Below are positions 53,401 through 62,967 of a stretch of DNA of 64,000 nt, in pieces. Origin of the DNA: Bacteroidales bacterium (lineage in GTDB: Bacteria > Bacteroidota > Bacteroidia > Bacteroidales > UBA3824); the NCBI GenBank assembly GCA_016293845.1, contig JAEDDH010000002.1, positions 1 to 64,000 of the forward strand. Reading direction: 5' to 3'. Numbering within the stretch: position 1 is the stretch's first letter; each line of letters starts with the position of its first letter. The notes beneath the pieces are model-generated. The model searched no databases. It saw nothing but the letters and a program-made list of their open reading frames with translations, and had not been told where the DNA came from. Made by a program: the position numbers and the translations under genes.

Positions 53401-53599
53401 CTACAATTTCAAAGACGATTGGTTTAATGGTGTAGTAACAAACGTTAGAGCATACGTTTCGGGACAAAATTGTTTTACTTTCAGCCACTACAAAGGTTAC
53501 AATATCGACTATGCTCCCGGCACATTTACCCCTGGCTTAAACTACTGTTCGTTCCCAACTCCGCGTACAATAATGTTCGGCTTACAATGTTCATTCTAA
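50423..53599 (+). CDS. susC: SusC/RagA-family TonB-linked outer membrane transporter
   Basis: The ATG at 50423 is the right start because it gives the signal peptide MKKLVLILMGLLLMSPTFAQ; the longer frame from 50234 runs through the GH43 gene end. The 1058-residue protein has a carboxypeptidase-regulatory-like domain (VTVKGKVVDETNSPLIGATV), a TonB-box-like VVVIGYGTQKK, a plug with VAGVQITSDGQPGADPNVRIRG, and a large barrel ending in FGLQCSF. It imports oligosaccharides together with the SusD lipoprotein encoded 29 bp downstream. Confidence 0.95.
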   Translation: MKKLVLILMGLLLMSPTFAQNGSPVTVKGKVVDETNSPLIGATVSVKGTSNGTITDLDGNFELSAASDAVIVFTYVSYITKEVNVNGNGDLGTIVMEEDSKALDQVVVIGYGTQKKVDLTGSVAIVDADEMKKVSKSNISSMLEGKVAGVQITSDGQPGADPNVRIRGIGSFGSTAPLYVIDGVPMGTSIRDFSPNDIATIQILKDASAAAIYGSRAANGVVIITTKQGKQNQPLRVDYSGYFGFDKVYKPVYDVMDTEAFTWYIQQATENAGTPLTNMQGYDPNSEHYFLKPENYRNTDWFEAVFKTGTRQNHNVNLSGGSDKSTYNVGLDFFDQKGVVEGSGPNYKRYTLRVNNTMDVKFIKLKTGIVYSHSDQNNMFMSNGNEYIQGLSGDQGNLMSSILTMQPTIPALDASTWVLDGLYPGAAAFPYDAYGYGVYDAKLHGEIAQSNPLVLNNIIDRTYQVDRIVGTASANVDLFGMFGKRFDNHKLSYNINLSYSKTYAKDFVWIPTWFQSDKIKHTAADARLDQGYRQYTDALIENTLNYEGTFGDKNHLNIVVGQTYESEFYHNLAAWGYDFSTPIFLQINNAAERDASSYEDEHTLASYIGRLTYDFDSKYLLQATVRRDGSSRLSSDDRWGWFPSVSLGWRLDREAFFPVSDHIVNLLKFRGSYGILGNENIGNYRYMETMNRNNFAYSFGGNIVYGSAVSSFVNTQIAWEKKKSTSVGFDLGMFGNQFEFTFEWYKNVSSDLLYEVPVPVTAGVSNTTVTMNAAEMENSGFEWSAAYHNSKHQIKYDITVNASTLKNKVVSLGFGQGDYLTGDYMTNIGEELGRFYGYKYLGLIESQEQLDAWNAYAVEKGKAEYQKGARVGDCLYEDINQDGEITDADRDILESGMPKLSFGISARAEWKGIDLTISTFGALGYHVTDHIYNQLTSCYGVGNKDPKVMSDGYPNVYYSASEAGHSTYAWNDLFSERKIQNADYWKIANIELGYNFKDDWFNGVVTNVRAYVSGQNCFTFSHYKGYNIDYAPGTFTPGLNYCSFPTPRTIMFGLQCSF

Positions 53600-53628
53600 A
53601 CGTTTAACATCTTTAATATTAGATTATT

Positions 53629-55368
53629 ATGAAATTAAAAAATATAGCGTTGGCCGGACTTGTTGCACTTACCGGCATAACATCTTGCGAGGACAATCTC
53701 GACCTCGTAAACCCAAATCAGCAGACAACATCCGATTTTGGTTCAAAAGCATCTGAATTGGAAGAAACCGTAATCGCATGTTACAACCGAATCCGTATCG
53801 AGGGTACTTACGCTCGTGTGGGCTACCTTTTGGATGTAGTTGCTGGCGACGAAGTAAACTCTTATTCTGACAACGATTGGTGGAGACCTTACGATTATCT
53901 TAACGCGTCGCAGGTGGTTACCAACGATGATAGTCCTCTCCATTGGATTTTCCGCGATTTTTATTACACTATCAACACTTGCAACCAGTTGTTGTTTTAT
54001 GTAGAAAATTCGGGACTCGACCCAAATAGCAAGGAGTATAAGCGTGCCAAAGGTCAAGGATTGTTTATCCGCGCTATCTCATACTACGAACTTGCTTGCT
54101 ACTATCAGAATATTCCTCTCATTACCGACTTTAATGCAGTATCAGTCAACGACCTTATGGCATCTACCAACACTCAGGATGAGATTTTCGACCAAGTAGA
54201 AAAAGATTTCAAAGAGGCAATGGAACTTCTTCCTTCGCGTGATGAAGGTGGTGAATGGGCAAGTGGTCGTGCCACTTGCGGTGCAGCTGCTGGATATTAC
54301 GCACGTACGCTGATGTTCCGTCAAAAATATGCCGAAGCTCTTGAAGTTCTTAAAGAAATCATTGCTGGAAACTATGGACACTACGAACTCAACGCCGACT
54401 ATGGCGATAATTTCCGCTCTACTGTTGAAAATACTGCCGAAAGCCTTTGGGAAGTTCAGTTTCTCGATTACGGTGTAGGCGGTAGCGATATGGAATGGAC
54501 AGCCGCCAACAACTCTAAATCGTCTACCCAAGGTCAGGCTCTCGAAACCGTATTTGGCAATGGCGATATTCTTGGTTGGAACGACCTCGCCGCTACTCCT
54601 TGGCTCTATCAAACTTTCAAGAGTCAAACTACCAAAAATGGAACAGTTGACCCTCGTCTTTATTGGACATTGATTTCTTACGAAGACGATTACAACACAA
54701 TGAGTGGCTTTGAAAACAAGGCGTTTACTAAAAAATACAGCAAGCATGTAACCACAGGCACACGCAAAGGCATTTCTATTGCAAAACACACCACAGCCCG
54801 CGAAAACCTTTATGCACAGGTGGCTGCCGCAGGCCTTTCTTGCGGTGTAAATATCCGCTTAATGCGTTACTCTGACGTATTGCTCCGCGCTGCTGAATGC
54901 GAAAACGAGATTTCTGGTCCTACCGCTCAGGCTATTGATTGGATTAATCAGGTTCGCTCTCGTGCAGGTCTTGAAAATTTAAAAGCTGAGGATTTTGCTA
55001 ATGCCGACGCACTCTTTGAGCAGATTGCCAATGTAGAACGTCCCACTGAATTTGGCTGCGAACATGGTCGTATGCAAGATATTATCCGTTGGGGATGGCT
55101 CTACGATGAAGGCCGCAAGGCTCAGCTCCGCAAACACGGTTGCACATATTGGAACGATGATGCAAAAGTTGGCGTTCTTCCCGATTCTCCCGACTCTGCC
55201 GATGACGACCCGTTCTCTCACTGGGCTCCCGGTCACGAGTATCTGCCTATCACCACATTCAATATGAATGCAAACCCTAACCTCAAAGGCAACTCTGCCA
55301 ACCGTGGCGAAGAAGCCGCTCATAATTTAAGCGTTCATAAGGTTGTTAAAGGAATAGGTGTTCAATAA
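53629..55368 (+). CDS. susD: SusD/RagB-family glycan-binding lipoprotein
   Basis: This 579-residue lipoprotein (lipobox GITSC) has the SusD layout: LVNPNQQTTSDF at the start of the mature part, SIS-like helices with RAKGQGLFIRAISYYELACYYQNIPLI (TPR-like scaffold), and MRYSDVLLRAAECENEI and INQVRSRAGL before the C-terminal region ending in PNLKGN. It captures oligosaccharides at the surface as the lid of SusC. Confidence 0.95.
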   Translation: MKLKNIALAGLVALTGITSCEDNLDLVNPNQQTTSDFGSKASELEETVIACYNRIRIEGTYARVGYLLDVVAGDEVNSYSDNDWWRPYDYLNASQVVTNDDSPLHWIFRDFYYTINTCNQLLFYVENSGLDPNSKEYKRAKGQGLFIRAISYYELACYYQNIPLITDFNAVSVNDLMASTNTQDEIFDQVEKDFKEAMELLPSRDEGGEWASGRATCGAAAGYYARTLMFRQKYAEALEVLKEIIAGNYGHYELNADYGDNFRSTVENTAESLWEVQFLDYGVGGSDMEWTAANNSKSSTQGQALETVFGNGDILGWNDLAATPWLYQTFKSQTTKNGTVDPRLYWTLISYEDDYNTMSGFENKAFTKKYSKHVTTGTRKGISIAKHTTARENLYAQVAAAGLSCGVNIRLMRYSDVLLRAAECENEISGPTAQAIDWINQVRSRAGLENLKAEDFANADALFEQIANVERPTEFGCEHGRMQDIIRWGWLYDEGRKAQLRKHGCTYWNDDAKVGVLPDSPDSADDDPFSHWAPGHEYLPITTFNMNANPNLKGNSANRGEEAAHNLSVHKVVKGIGVQ

Positions 55369-55401
55369 AATTTTAAACCAATTTTTTAAAATTGAATTAT
55401 T

Positions 55402-57441
55402 ATGAAAAACAATAGAATATTATCAGCGGCATTTTTAGCATCAAGTATTGCCGCAGTTAGCTTAACAGGCTGTTACAAAGGAGAACTCTATGATATAGAA
55501 GTCCCTGACTGGACACAAGATAGTATTTCAGCAGCAGCGAATAATGCACTTGTAAGCGACGATGTGCCCGGATTGTTAATCGACCTTGTAAAAGATGCCG
55601 ATGCATTTGAATTTCACGGTGGTGCCGAAATGCTCACAAAGGAGATTCTTTTGATAGAAACCGGAAAGGGTGGCAAAAACGGCAACTTTGTAAGCCTCAA
55701 AAAAGACGGCTGGCTCAAAGATAAAATCTCTTTCAAAGATGTAGTTACAATATCGTTCGACGCATATCCTACGGTAAATGGTTCAGACTGGAACTATGTA
55801 TTTGGCATTGGTAACACAGTGGCATCCGAAGCAGTTGCCAACGGTGGCGAATTAGCCTATTTAGATGGTACTATCGGCTTTATACAGCGTGCAGGCGACT
55901 CACCCTACGACGCTTACTTCCCGGGTGGCGCTTGGGTGAGCGGCAACAAGCTGGGCGGTACTGCCGACAATAATCCATACAACTATTTTTCTGGATTAAA
56001 CGATGACAACTGCAACAAATGGTATCACTTCGACTATGTGTATTCTACCACTGAGGTATGCATTTATGTCAACGGTATCAAATCAGTAGCCCACGAACTT
56101 ACTCCTGAACAGGGCGCAAGTATCAAGAACAAACTATCTACATTAAACGAAGGTCAATTGGTTATAGGTGCAGGATGCGACCCAAATCTCGAAAACTTTG
56201 GTGGATATATAGCTAATTTCACCCTTAGAAATGTGGAATACGTAAAAACATCTGATTTTTATTCTGCAAGCGTTGTGCCCAAGGAATCTGAAATCAAATC
56301 GCTGACTATCGAAGGTCCTGAAACTGTTATTTTTGGAACAACTTACGATAACCTTTTAGATCAGGTAAAAATCAAAGTAACCTACGAAGTAGACGGCGAA
56401 ATCCGCGAACAAGATCTTACAACATCCGACGTTATCGCCACATTGATTCCCGATATGTCTACCGTTGGCAAAAAGACCCTCTCGGTATACTACAACACCA
56501 CATTTGCTGGTAAATTCCAAAAAAATGTTAAGGCAGAACTTGTATTTGAGGTAGTTCCTTTGGAAATTTCAACTTTGAAAATCACAACCGACCTTTCTGC
56601 TGTTGATTATTGCCCGAGCGTAGCTCCTACTGCGCTTTGCAATCTTGAGGTTAATGGCATTCAACCAAACAACGAAGCCATCACTCTCGACAACGCTACT
56701 CTTACATTCTCTAAGGTAGATGCCGACGGCAAATTTACCGTATCGTACAAAACCGCTAATGGTAAAGATCTTTCGGTGGATGGTGCATTTGGAGGCAAAA
56801 AGGTGTTTGGCGTAATTGTTGGCAAAGGCGAGTTTATCAAAGATTCTAAGTTTGGCACAGTGTATAAAAACAACACCGACAATGTTGCAATTCGCGAAAA
56901 CTATCTTCTTTTGCCCACCGACCAAATCAACGCATGTGCCTCTGCCGGACGTGTAACAATATCTTTCTGGATTAAAAATTACGGCAAGGCTGTTATCAGC
57001 GAATGGTCGCCCGTGTTTATGGTTAAGAACGGTGATGTTAATTCTTCATGGTTCTACTACATCTTCCGCCATAAGGGTCAGCTTTTAGTTAATTACGCAG
57101 GATTTGTAGACAGCCCCTTGGCTGCAACATGGTCGCCAGAAAACGACTGGCTCAACGGCAACGACAATTGGCACTATGTGGTAGCAACAGTTGCAAAAGA
57201 CGATATGACCCTTTATGTTGACGGCGAAGTAATTAGCACATGTACTCCCGACGGTGGCGAAGGCAATTCTACCACTGGATTTATCGACGATTTGGCAAAT
57301 ATCAATTTCTTTGCCATCGGAGGCGCTCAAACCAATGACTGGGGCGATCCTGACCTACCGTGTATGTATTCCGAAGTAACAGTTTCATCTACTATTCCCA
57401 ACCCTGATGATGTTAAAGCTGCATACGAAGCTGGAAAGTAG
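55402..57441 (+). CDS. Surface glycan-binding lipoprotein with LamG domains
   Basis: This 679-residue lipoprotein (lipobox LTGC) lies where SusE/SusF-type surface glycan-binding proteins are encoded. It has a LamG/concanavalin-like domain at about residues 55-290 (WYHFDYVYSTTEVCIYVNGIKS), a bacterial Ig-like middle part (KSLTIEGPETVIFGTTYDNL), and a second LamG-like domain at about 490-670 (VTISFWIKNYGKAVISEWSP and NWHYVVATVAKDDMTLYVDGE). It probably holds the polysaccharide at the surface. No catalytic residues were seen. Confidence 0.85.
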   Translation: MKNNRILSAAFLASSIAAVSLTGCYKGELYDIEVPDWTQDSISAAANNALVSDDVPGLLIDLVKDADAFEFHGGAEMLTKEILLIETGKGGKNGNFVSLKKDGWLKDKISFKDVVTISFDAYPTVNGSDWNYVFGIGNTVASEAVANGGELAYLDGTIGFIQRAGDSPYDAYFPGGAWVSGNKLGGTADNNPYNYFSGLNDDNCNKWYHFDYVYSTTEVCIYVNGIKSVAHELTPEQGASIKNKLSTLNEGQLVIGAGCDPNLENFGGYIANFTLRNVEYVKTSDFYSASVVPKESEIKSLTIEGPETVIFGTTYDNLLDQVKIKVTYEVDGEIREQDLTTSDVIATLIPDMSTVGKKTLSVYYNTTFAGKFQKNVKAELVFEVVPLEISTLKITTDLSAVDYCPSVAPTALCNLEVNGIQPNNEAITLDNATLTFSKVDADGKFTVSYKTANGKDLSVDGAFGGKKVFGVIVGKGEFIKDSKFGTVYKNNTDNVAIRENYLLLPTDQINACASAGRVTISFWIKNYGKAVISEWSPVFMVKNGDVNSSWFYYIFRHKGQLLVNYAGFVDSPLAATWSPENDWLNGNDNWHYVVATVAKDDMTLYVDGEVISTCTPDGGEGNSTTGFIDDLANINFFAIGGAQTNDWGDPDLPCMYSEVTVSSTIPNPDDVKAAYEAGK

Positions 57442-57479
57442 ATTATTTAGAATATTGTAAAAAATAGATTGATTTAATT

Positions 57480-57514
57480 AATTCCCTGTCGTATATTTGG
57501 CAGGGAATTTTTTA
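57480..57514 (+). terminator. Hairpin terminator/attenuator between SGBP and the second GH43 gene
   Basis: AATTCCCTG (57480-57488) pairs with CAGGGAATT (57501-57509) and is followed by Ts. It lies between two PUL genes, so it may terminate only part of the transcripts and lower expression of the last gene. Confidence 0.7.
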
Positions 57515-57527
57515 ATATTTTATGATT

Positions 57528-59294
57528 ATGAGAAATAAACAACTATTTACAATGGCGGCACTGATATCTGCGACATTAATATCAGCTTGCAGCAAGGACG
57601 ATAATGGCAACGGCGAACTCCCTATGCCTGATATCGACACCACCAAAAATAATAACCCGTCGGAGTTGCCACAAAATCCCGATTTCATTGTTCCTAACAA
57701 AGTATACAAAGATAACTACGCTTCGTATGCCGGATGGGAAAATCACGCAAATTGGAATCTTGCCAACACTCACGACCCAACGGTTTTCTTTTACAACGGT
57801 ATGTACTATATGTTTGGCACCGACGCATCGTACGGCAACGAACATCTCAAAAATACCAATGGAAAACATTTTCAGGGCAAACGCTCTTACGACCTTGTAA
57901 ATTGGGAATGGATTCCCGGCATTATGAACGAATACCCGCAGTGGGCTGCCGACTCGCTCAACGCCATTCGCTCTCGTATGGGATTGCCCCAAATCAAAAA
58001 AGCCAACATCGCCGAAGGTTTCTGGGCTCCGTGCGCTCGTGTGGTTGATGGTAAGGTAAGACTTTATTATTCAGTAATATGCGACAACTTTATTGGCAAC
58101 GGCAAAGCGGGCGACGACAACTATGACGGCACTTGGACCGAGCGTTCGTTTATTGGCGTTATGGAAACTACCGACCCCGCAGGAGGTCCATCGGCGTGGA
58201 CTGATTTGGGTTACGTTACATCTTCGTCGTCGGATTTGGGGCTCAACTACAAACGCTCCTCTAAAAACAACTGGGACGGATATTTCTATTACAACGCCAT
58301 CGACCCCACTTACATAGTTTGTCCCGACGGCAAGCACTATCTGATACACGGATCGTGGCATTCGGGTTTTGCCCTTTTAGAGATTAATCCTGTAACAGGT
58401 AAAGCGTTGAACAGCAAAGATTTAATAGGACTTGGCGAACCTTACTCCGATAATGCATCCGACCTTGAAGCTCGATACGGCAAACGCATCGCCACCCGTG
58501 GATTGTCGCGTTGGCAGGCTGCCGAAGCTCCCGAAATTATATACAAAGATGGTTATTACTACTTGTTTATGGCGTGGGATGGTCTTGATATTCCTTATAA
58601 TACTCGTGTTGTACGTTCGCAAAATATCGAAGGTCCTTACCTGACCAATCGTGGCGCAAACTTTACCGCTGGCGACGAGGCTACCAAAGTTTTCCCCATT
58701 GTAACTCATCCTTACAAGTTTAAAGACGGCAACGGTTGGGTTGGAATTTCGCACTGTGCTGTTTTTCAAGACGATAAGACCAAAGAGTGGTTTTATATGT
58801 CGCAAGGCAGATTTCCTGCAAATGTGGGCGGCAATCAATATTCTAACGCATTGATGATGGGGCACGTGCGCAAGCTTGTATGGTGTCCTCGTTCGCCCGA
58901 AGAACCTGATGACCTTTGGCCTATCGCATTGCCCGAACGTTATGCAAATGTGGCTTCTGGCGGATACAGCACAGATATTACCAAAGACGAAATAGCAGGC
59001 GAATACGAACTTATCAACCTTGGCTACAACTATGGCAAACAAGACGAGCCCGAGGCCGAAAACCTTGTTTTAAATGCCGATGGCACAATGTCGGGTGCAT
59101 TAAAAGGCACTTGGACATTCGATGCCGCAAAAAAATGGCTTACCCTAACGTCTGAAAATTTGCCCAATTCCACTGGCTCTGTGATAGTATGCGTAGAGCG
59201 CGAACTCGATTGGGAAAAAGGCAATGTAACACTTGTGTTTGCCGGTTCACATTGGAAACTTACATATACACTTTGGGGTAAAAAAGTAAAATAG
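57528..59294 (+). CDS. GH43 arabinanase-type glycoside hydrolase, lipoprotein
   Basis: The ATG at 57528 gives a lipoprotein signal (lipobox LISAC). The 588-residue protein has a GH43 domain with the catalytic Asp in ANTHDPTVFFYNG, the second Asp in YNAIDPTYIVCPDG and the Glu in WQAAEAPEIIYKDG. Extra inserts make it longer than the first GH43. The C-terminal beta-domain (about 490-588) ends in YTLWGKKVK like the first enzyme, pointing to duplication or shared domain. It would complement the first enzyme on arabinan chains. Confidence 0.9.
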   Translation: MRNKQLFTMAALISATLISACSKDDNGNGELPMPDIDTTKNNNPSELPQNPDFIVPNKVYKDNYASYAGWENHANWNLANTHDPTVFFYNGMYYMFGTDASYGNEHLKNTNGKHFQGKRSYDLVNWEWIPGIMNEYPQWAADSLNAIRSRMGLPQIKKANIAEGFWAPCARVVDGKVRLYYSVICDNFIGNGKAGDDNYDGTWTERSFIGVMETTDPAGGPSAWTDLGYVTSSSSDLGLNYKRSSKNNWDGYFYYNAIDPTYIVCPDGKHYLIHGSWHSGFALLEINPVTGKALNSKDLIGLGEPYSDNASDLEARYGKRIATRGLSRWQAAEAPEIIYKDGYYYLFMAWDGLDIPYNTRVVRSQNIEGPYLTNRGANFTAGDEATKVFPIVTHPYKFKDGNGWVGISHCAVFQDDKTKEWFYMSQGRFPANVGGNQYSNALMMGHVRKLVWCPRSPEEPDDLWPIALPERYANVASGGYSTDITKDEIAGEYELINLGYNYGKQDEPEAENLVLNADGTMSGALKGTWTFDAAKKWLTLTSENLPNSTGSVIVCVERELDWEKGNVTLVFAGSHWKLTYTLWGKKVK

Positions 59295-59320
59295 CATTTT
59301 AAATTGTTGAATATTAATTA

Positions 59321-59357
59321 AAAACCCGTTGGAATTCTTCGCCAACGGGTTTTTGTA
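59321..59357. terminator. Terminator at the PUL end
   Basis: A 12-bp stem (AAAACCCGTTGG at 59321-59332 and CCAACGGGTTTT at 59342-59353) followed by Ts; T-like runs on both sides. Confidence 0.85.
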
Positions 59358-59549
59358 TATTAACTTTTATGAGACAATTGTCGTAAACTTGCATTCCTTT
59401 GTTTTGGTGTAGCTCGATACAACAATAGCCTAATACCAAGGTGGATAAATGATAATTATAAGTGGACAAATGTTTTTTTAGGTAAAAAAACGCAACCCAC
59501 ATTGAAATCAATATAGGCTGCGGTTAATCTATGGAAACAACTAAAATAC

Positions 59550-60593
59550 TTAATTATTTTCTGGACGGAGTTTGCGTACAGTTACGGCTGTTTGCCACAT
59601 TTCGCTTTCGCGGAGAGCTTTGAGTTCTTTTTCAAGACCTTCGCGATAGTCGGGCTTAGAGTTGGCGTCGATAGAGATCTGAGCCTCGTCGCCGCATTTT
59701 ACGCTTTCGTAAAGTTTCTGAACCACGGGTTTGACGGCGTCGTGGAAACGGGGGAACCAATCCAATGCACCACGCTGAGCGGTGGTAGAGCAGTTGGCAT
59801 ACATCCAGTCCATACCGTTTTTAGCAAATAGAGGTCCGAGGCTCTGGGTGAGTTCCTCAACTGTTTCGTTGAAAGCCTCAGAGGGAGAGTGTCCATTTTC
59901 GCGGAGCACTTCGTATTGAGCCAAAAGCAAGCCTTGAATAGCGCCCATAAGCGAGCCGCGTTCGCCCGTGAGGTCGGAAGTGGCTTCGCGCTGGAAAGTA
60001 GTCTCAAACAAGTAGCCCGAACCGATACCGATACCGAGAGCGAGAGTTTTTTCGAGAGCCTTGCCGGTAGCGTCTTGATATACAGCGTAAGAAGAGTTTA
60101 AGCCGCGACCTTCGAGAAACATTGTGCGCAAAGATGTGCCCGAACCTTTGGGTGCAACCATTATTACGTCGATATCTTTGGGAGGAACTACGCCTGTGCG
60201 GTCGCTCCAAGTGATGGCGAATCCGTGTGAGAAATAGAGTGATTTGCCAGGTGTGAGATATTTTTTCAAAGTAGGCCATACCGACATTACAGCGGCATCC
60301 GAAAGAAGACACATAATTATAGTACCTTTTTCGCAGGCTTCTTCAATTGAGAAAAGGGTTTCGCCGGGTTTCCAGCCGTCGGCTTTGGCTTTTTCAAAAG
60401 TTTTGCCGGCGCGTTGACCAACAATTACATTAAAACCATTGTCGCGGAGGTTTTGCGACTGTCCGGGACCTTGTACACCGTAACCAATAACGGCGATGGT
60501 TTCGTTTTTTAAGATTTCACGTGCTTTTTCCAAAGGAAATTCTTCGCGGGTCATCACATTCTCGATAACGCCGCCAAAATTCATCTTTGCCAT
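59550..60593 (-). CDS. ilvC: Ketol-acid reductoisomerase IlvC
   Basis: This 347-residue enzyme converts acetolactate or acetohydroxybutyrate to the dihydroxy acid with NAD(P)H in valine, leucine and isoleucine synthesis. The Rossmann motif is seen as IAVIGYGVQGPGQSQNLRDNGF, and the knotted domain with FQREATSDLTGERGSLMGA carries Mg ligands. The loop after the Gly-rich motif reads VGQRAGKTFEKAK. It is the last gene of the ilvB-ilvN-ilvC cluster, 100 bp after ilvN. IlvD and IlvA are not in the window. Confidence 0.96.
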   Translation of the reverse strand: MAKMNFGGVIENVMTREEFPLEKAREILKNETIAVIGYGVQGPGQSQNLRDNGFNVIVGQRAGKTFEKAKADGWKPGETLFSIEEACEKGTIIMCLLSDAAVMSVWPTLKKYLTPGKSLYFSHGFAITWSDRTGVVPPKDIDVIMVAPKGSGTSLRTMFLEGRGLNSSYAVYQDATGKALEKTLALGIGIGSGYLFETTFQREATSDLTGERGSLMGAIQGLLLAQYEVLRENGHSPSEAFNETVEELTQSLGPLFAKNGMDWMYANCSTTAQRGALDWFPRFHDAVKPVVQKLYESVKCGDEAQISIDANSKPDYREGLEKELKALRESEMWQTAVTVRKLRPENN

Positions 60594-60693
60594 TTCTATA
60601 TTGTTTTTTTATGATTTGTTATGTTTTTATTGTGCACAAAGGTAGAGATTATTTTTTAATGGAGGTATAATTAGTGGATTTTTTTGAAAAAAC

Positions 60694-61233
60694 TTACTCT
60701 CTCTCCTCGGCTTCGTCTCTTCTTGCCAATACATCTTGGAGTTTGCCCATTGGTTTGGTAACTATGATGCGGGCTGATTGGATAAATTCGCGCACGTCGA
60801 AATCGCGGAGATTGTTTTTGAGAAACATTTCTAAGTTGGCTTGTGTGCCGGTTTTTTCAAGAACCACAAAATCTTCTTCTTGCTCAAAAATACGCACGTT
60901 CCATGTGTCAACAAGATTTTTGATACGGCGGAGGGTGTCTTTGCTGTCTACTGCTATCTTGTATAGGGCAAGGCATTGCGAAATAATCTGATCTTCGCGG
61001 TAAAGGAACACCTTTGCCACCTCCACCTGCTTTTCGATACATTTGGCAAGGTGCTTGGCCTGCTCTAATGTGGAAATAATGGTGATAACAAACGAGTGCA
61101 GTCCCTCGTGTACGCACGACGATGTGTTGAGGGTTTCTACATTTACCTTGTGCCGCGTAAAAATGATGGATATGCGGTTCAAAAGTCCGATATGGTTTTC
61201 GGTATATATTAAAAAGGTGTACTTCTTTTTCAT
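60694..61233 (-). CDS. ilvN: Acetolactate synthase small (regulatory) subunit
   Basis: This 179-residue protein starts with an ACT domain (YTFLIYTENHIGLLNRISIIFTRHKVNVETL) and has the ALS_ss_C-type second half (ALYKIAVDSKDTLRRIKNLVDTW). It binds valine and regulates the large subunit. Its ATG overlaps the ilvB stop codon (TAATG), so the two are translationally coupled. Confidence 0.93.
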   Translation of the reverse strand: MKKKYTFLIYTENHIGLLNRISIIFTRHKVNVETLNTSSCVHEGLHSFVITIISTLEQAKHLAKCIEKQVEVAKVFLYREDQIISQCLALYKIAVDSKDTLRRIKNLVDTWNVRIFEQEEDFVVLEKTGTQANLEMFLKNNLRDFDVREFIQSARIIVTKPMGKLQDVLARRDEAEERE

Positions 61234-62948
61234 TACTCTTGGTTTTTAGGAAGTTCAAACACTTGGTCGCCTGCGCTGCCGCCGGTCTTGATAACGGGAT
61301 AGATGTTGGTATTTTTTTCTACCTGAGCCTCTATTAGAAAAGGTCCTGGCGTGGTGAGCATATCCTCAACAGCCTGATTTAATTCGCTTTGAGTGGTTAC
61401 TCGTTGGGCTGGAATATCGTATGCGGCGGCAATTTGTACAAAGTCGGGGTTTTGCAACTCTTTAAAATAGTCGTGACCCTTGTAGTAGAGGTCTTGCAAC
61501 TGGCGTATCATTCCTAAATATTTGTTGTTGAGGATGATAATCTTGATAGGCAGACGGTATTGCATAATAGCACCGAGTTCTTCCATAGTCATCTGGAAAC
61601 CGCCGTCGCCCATAAAAGCCACAATGTTGCAGCCCTGAATGGCGTTTGCCGCACCAATAGCAGCCGGAAGCGCAAAACCCATAGTGCCGAGTCCGCCGCT
61701 GGTAATCAGACAGTCGGATGCAGTGTGGCGAAAATACCTTGCCGCAGCCATCTGGTTTTGTCCCACGTCGGTAACGCACACGGCACCCATCGGCAGACGC
61801 GACGAAACAGCATCCACAACCCTTCCCATACGTAGTTCCTCGGCTTTGGGGTCGAGGTCGCGGGTGATGATTTTTTCAAGTTCGGTTTGTCGGTAGAATG
61901 CTATTTTTTCCACCCATTTTGGATTTTCTTTGGGTGTGATACGCTCGTTGATAAGTTTGAGGGCAGATTTTGCGTCGGCATTGATAGGTACGTATGCACG
62001 TTTCACCTTGTTGAGTTCGGCAAAATCAATGTCGATGTGTATAATCTTGGCTTTTGGGGCGTATTTTTTTACGTTGCCTGTTACGCGGTCGGCAAAACGC
62101 ATACCCACAGCAAGCAGCACGTCGCACTCGTTGGTCATCATATTGGCGGCGTAGTTGCCGTGCAGACCCACCATGCCAGCAAAGAGCGGACTATCACTCG
62201 AAAATGCCGTTAGACCTTTGAGGGTACAACCCACAGGGATATTAAGTTTTTCGGCAAGGGTGCGCACCTCGTCGCGGCATTTGGAAATAAGTGCTCCGTG
62301 ACCCACCACCATAAACGGACGTTCGGCATTGTTGAGCAGTGCGGCGGCAGTGTCTATCTTGTCTACAATGGGTTTCCATTTGGGATGATAGTTGGCTATC
62401 TTGGTGCATTGATGGTATTCAAACTCCTTTATGATAGATAGTTGCGCATTTTTGGTAATGTCCAACAGCACAGGACCAGGGCGACCGCTGCGGGCAATGT
62501 AGAAAGCCTTGGCAATGGTTTCGGCAATCTCGTCGGCGGTGGTAATCTGATAGTTCCATTTTGTAACGGGCATAGAAAATCCCACCACGTCGGTTTCTTG
62601 AAATGCGTCGTAGCCCAAATCTTCGGAGTTTACCTGACCAGTGATACACACAATAGGCACGCTGTCGAGCATAGCGTCGGCAATGCCAGTGAGCAGGTTG
62701 GTAGCACCGGGACCCGATGTGGCCATACACACGCCCACCTTGCCCGATGCCTCTGCGTATCCCTCGGCGGCATGCACTGCTCCTTGTTCGTGACGTAGCA
62801 GTATATGCGATATTTTTTTCTCGTAGTTGTAAAACGAGTCGTAAATAGGCAGGTTGGCGCCGCCCGGATAGCCAAACACAATGTCCACGTTTTCGGCAAT
62901 GAGGGCAAGCGTGACGGCTTCAGCTCCTGATATGTTGTTGTATCTCAT
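61233..62948 (-). CDS. ilvB: Acetolactate synthase large subunit
   Basis: This 571-residue ThDP enzyme joins two pyruvates (or pyruvate and 2-oxobutyrate). The N-terminal domain has the catalytic Glu region (VFGYPGGANLPIYDSF and LLRHEQGAVHAAEGYAEASG), the middle FAD-type domain follows, and the ThDP-binding motif is GDGGFQMTMEELGAIMQY to ILNN. It is the first gene of the cluster. A terminator separates it from the serpin gene upstream. Confidence 0.96.
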   Translation of the reverse strand: MRYNNISGAEAVTLALIAENVDIVFGYPGGANLPIYDSFYNYEKKISHILLRHEQGAVHAAEGYAEASGKVGVCMATSGPGATNLLTGIADAMLDSVPIVCITGQVNSEDLGYDAFQETDVVGFSMPVTKWNYQITTADEIAETIAKAFYIARSGRPGPVLLDITKNAQLSIIKEFEYHQCTKIANYHPKWKPIVDKIDTAAALLNNAERPFMVVGHGALISKCRDEVRTLAEKLNIPVGCTLKGLTAFSSDSPLFAGMVGLHGNYAANMMTNECDVLLAVGMRFADRVTGNVKKYAPKAKIIHIDIDFAELNKVKRAYVPINADAKSALKLINERITPKENPKWVEKIAFYRQTELEKIITRDLDPKAEELRMGRVVDAVSSRLPMGAVCVTDVGQNQMAAARYFRHTASDCLITSGGLGTMGFALPAAIGAANAIQGCNIVAFMGDGGFQMTMEELGAIMQYRLPIKIIILNNKYLGMIRQLQDLYYKGHDYFKELQNPDFVQIAAAYDIPAQRVTTQSELNQAVEDMLTTPGPFLIEAQVEKNTNIYPVIKTGGSAGDQVFELPKNQE

Positions 62949-62967
62949 AAAGTTGTGTTTTTTAATA

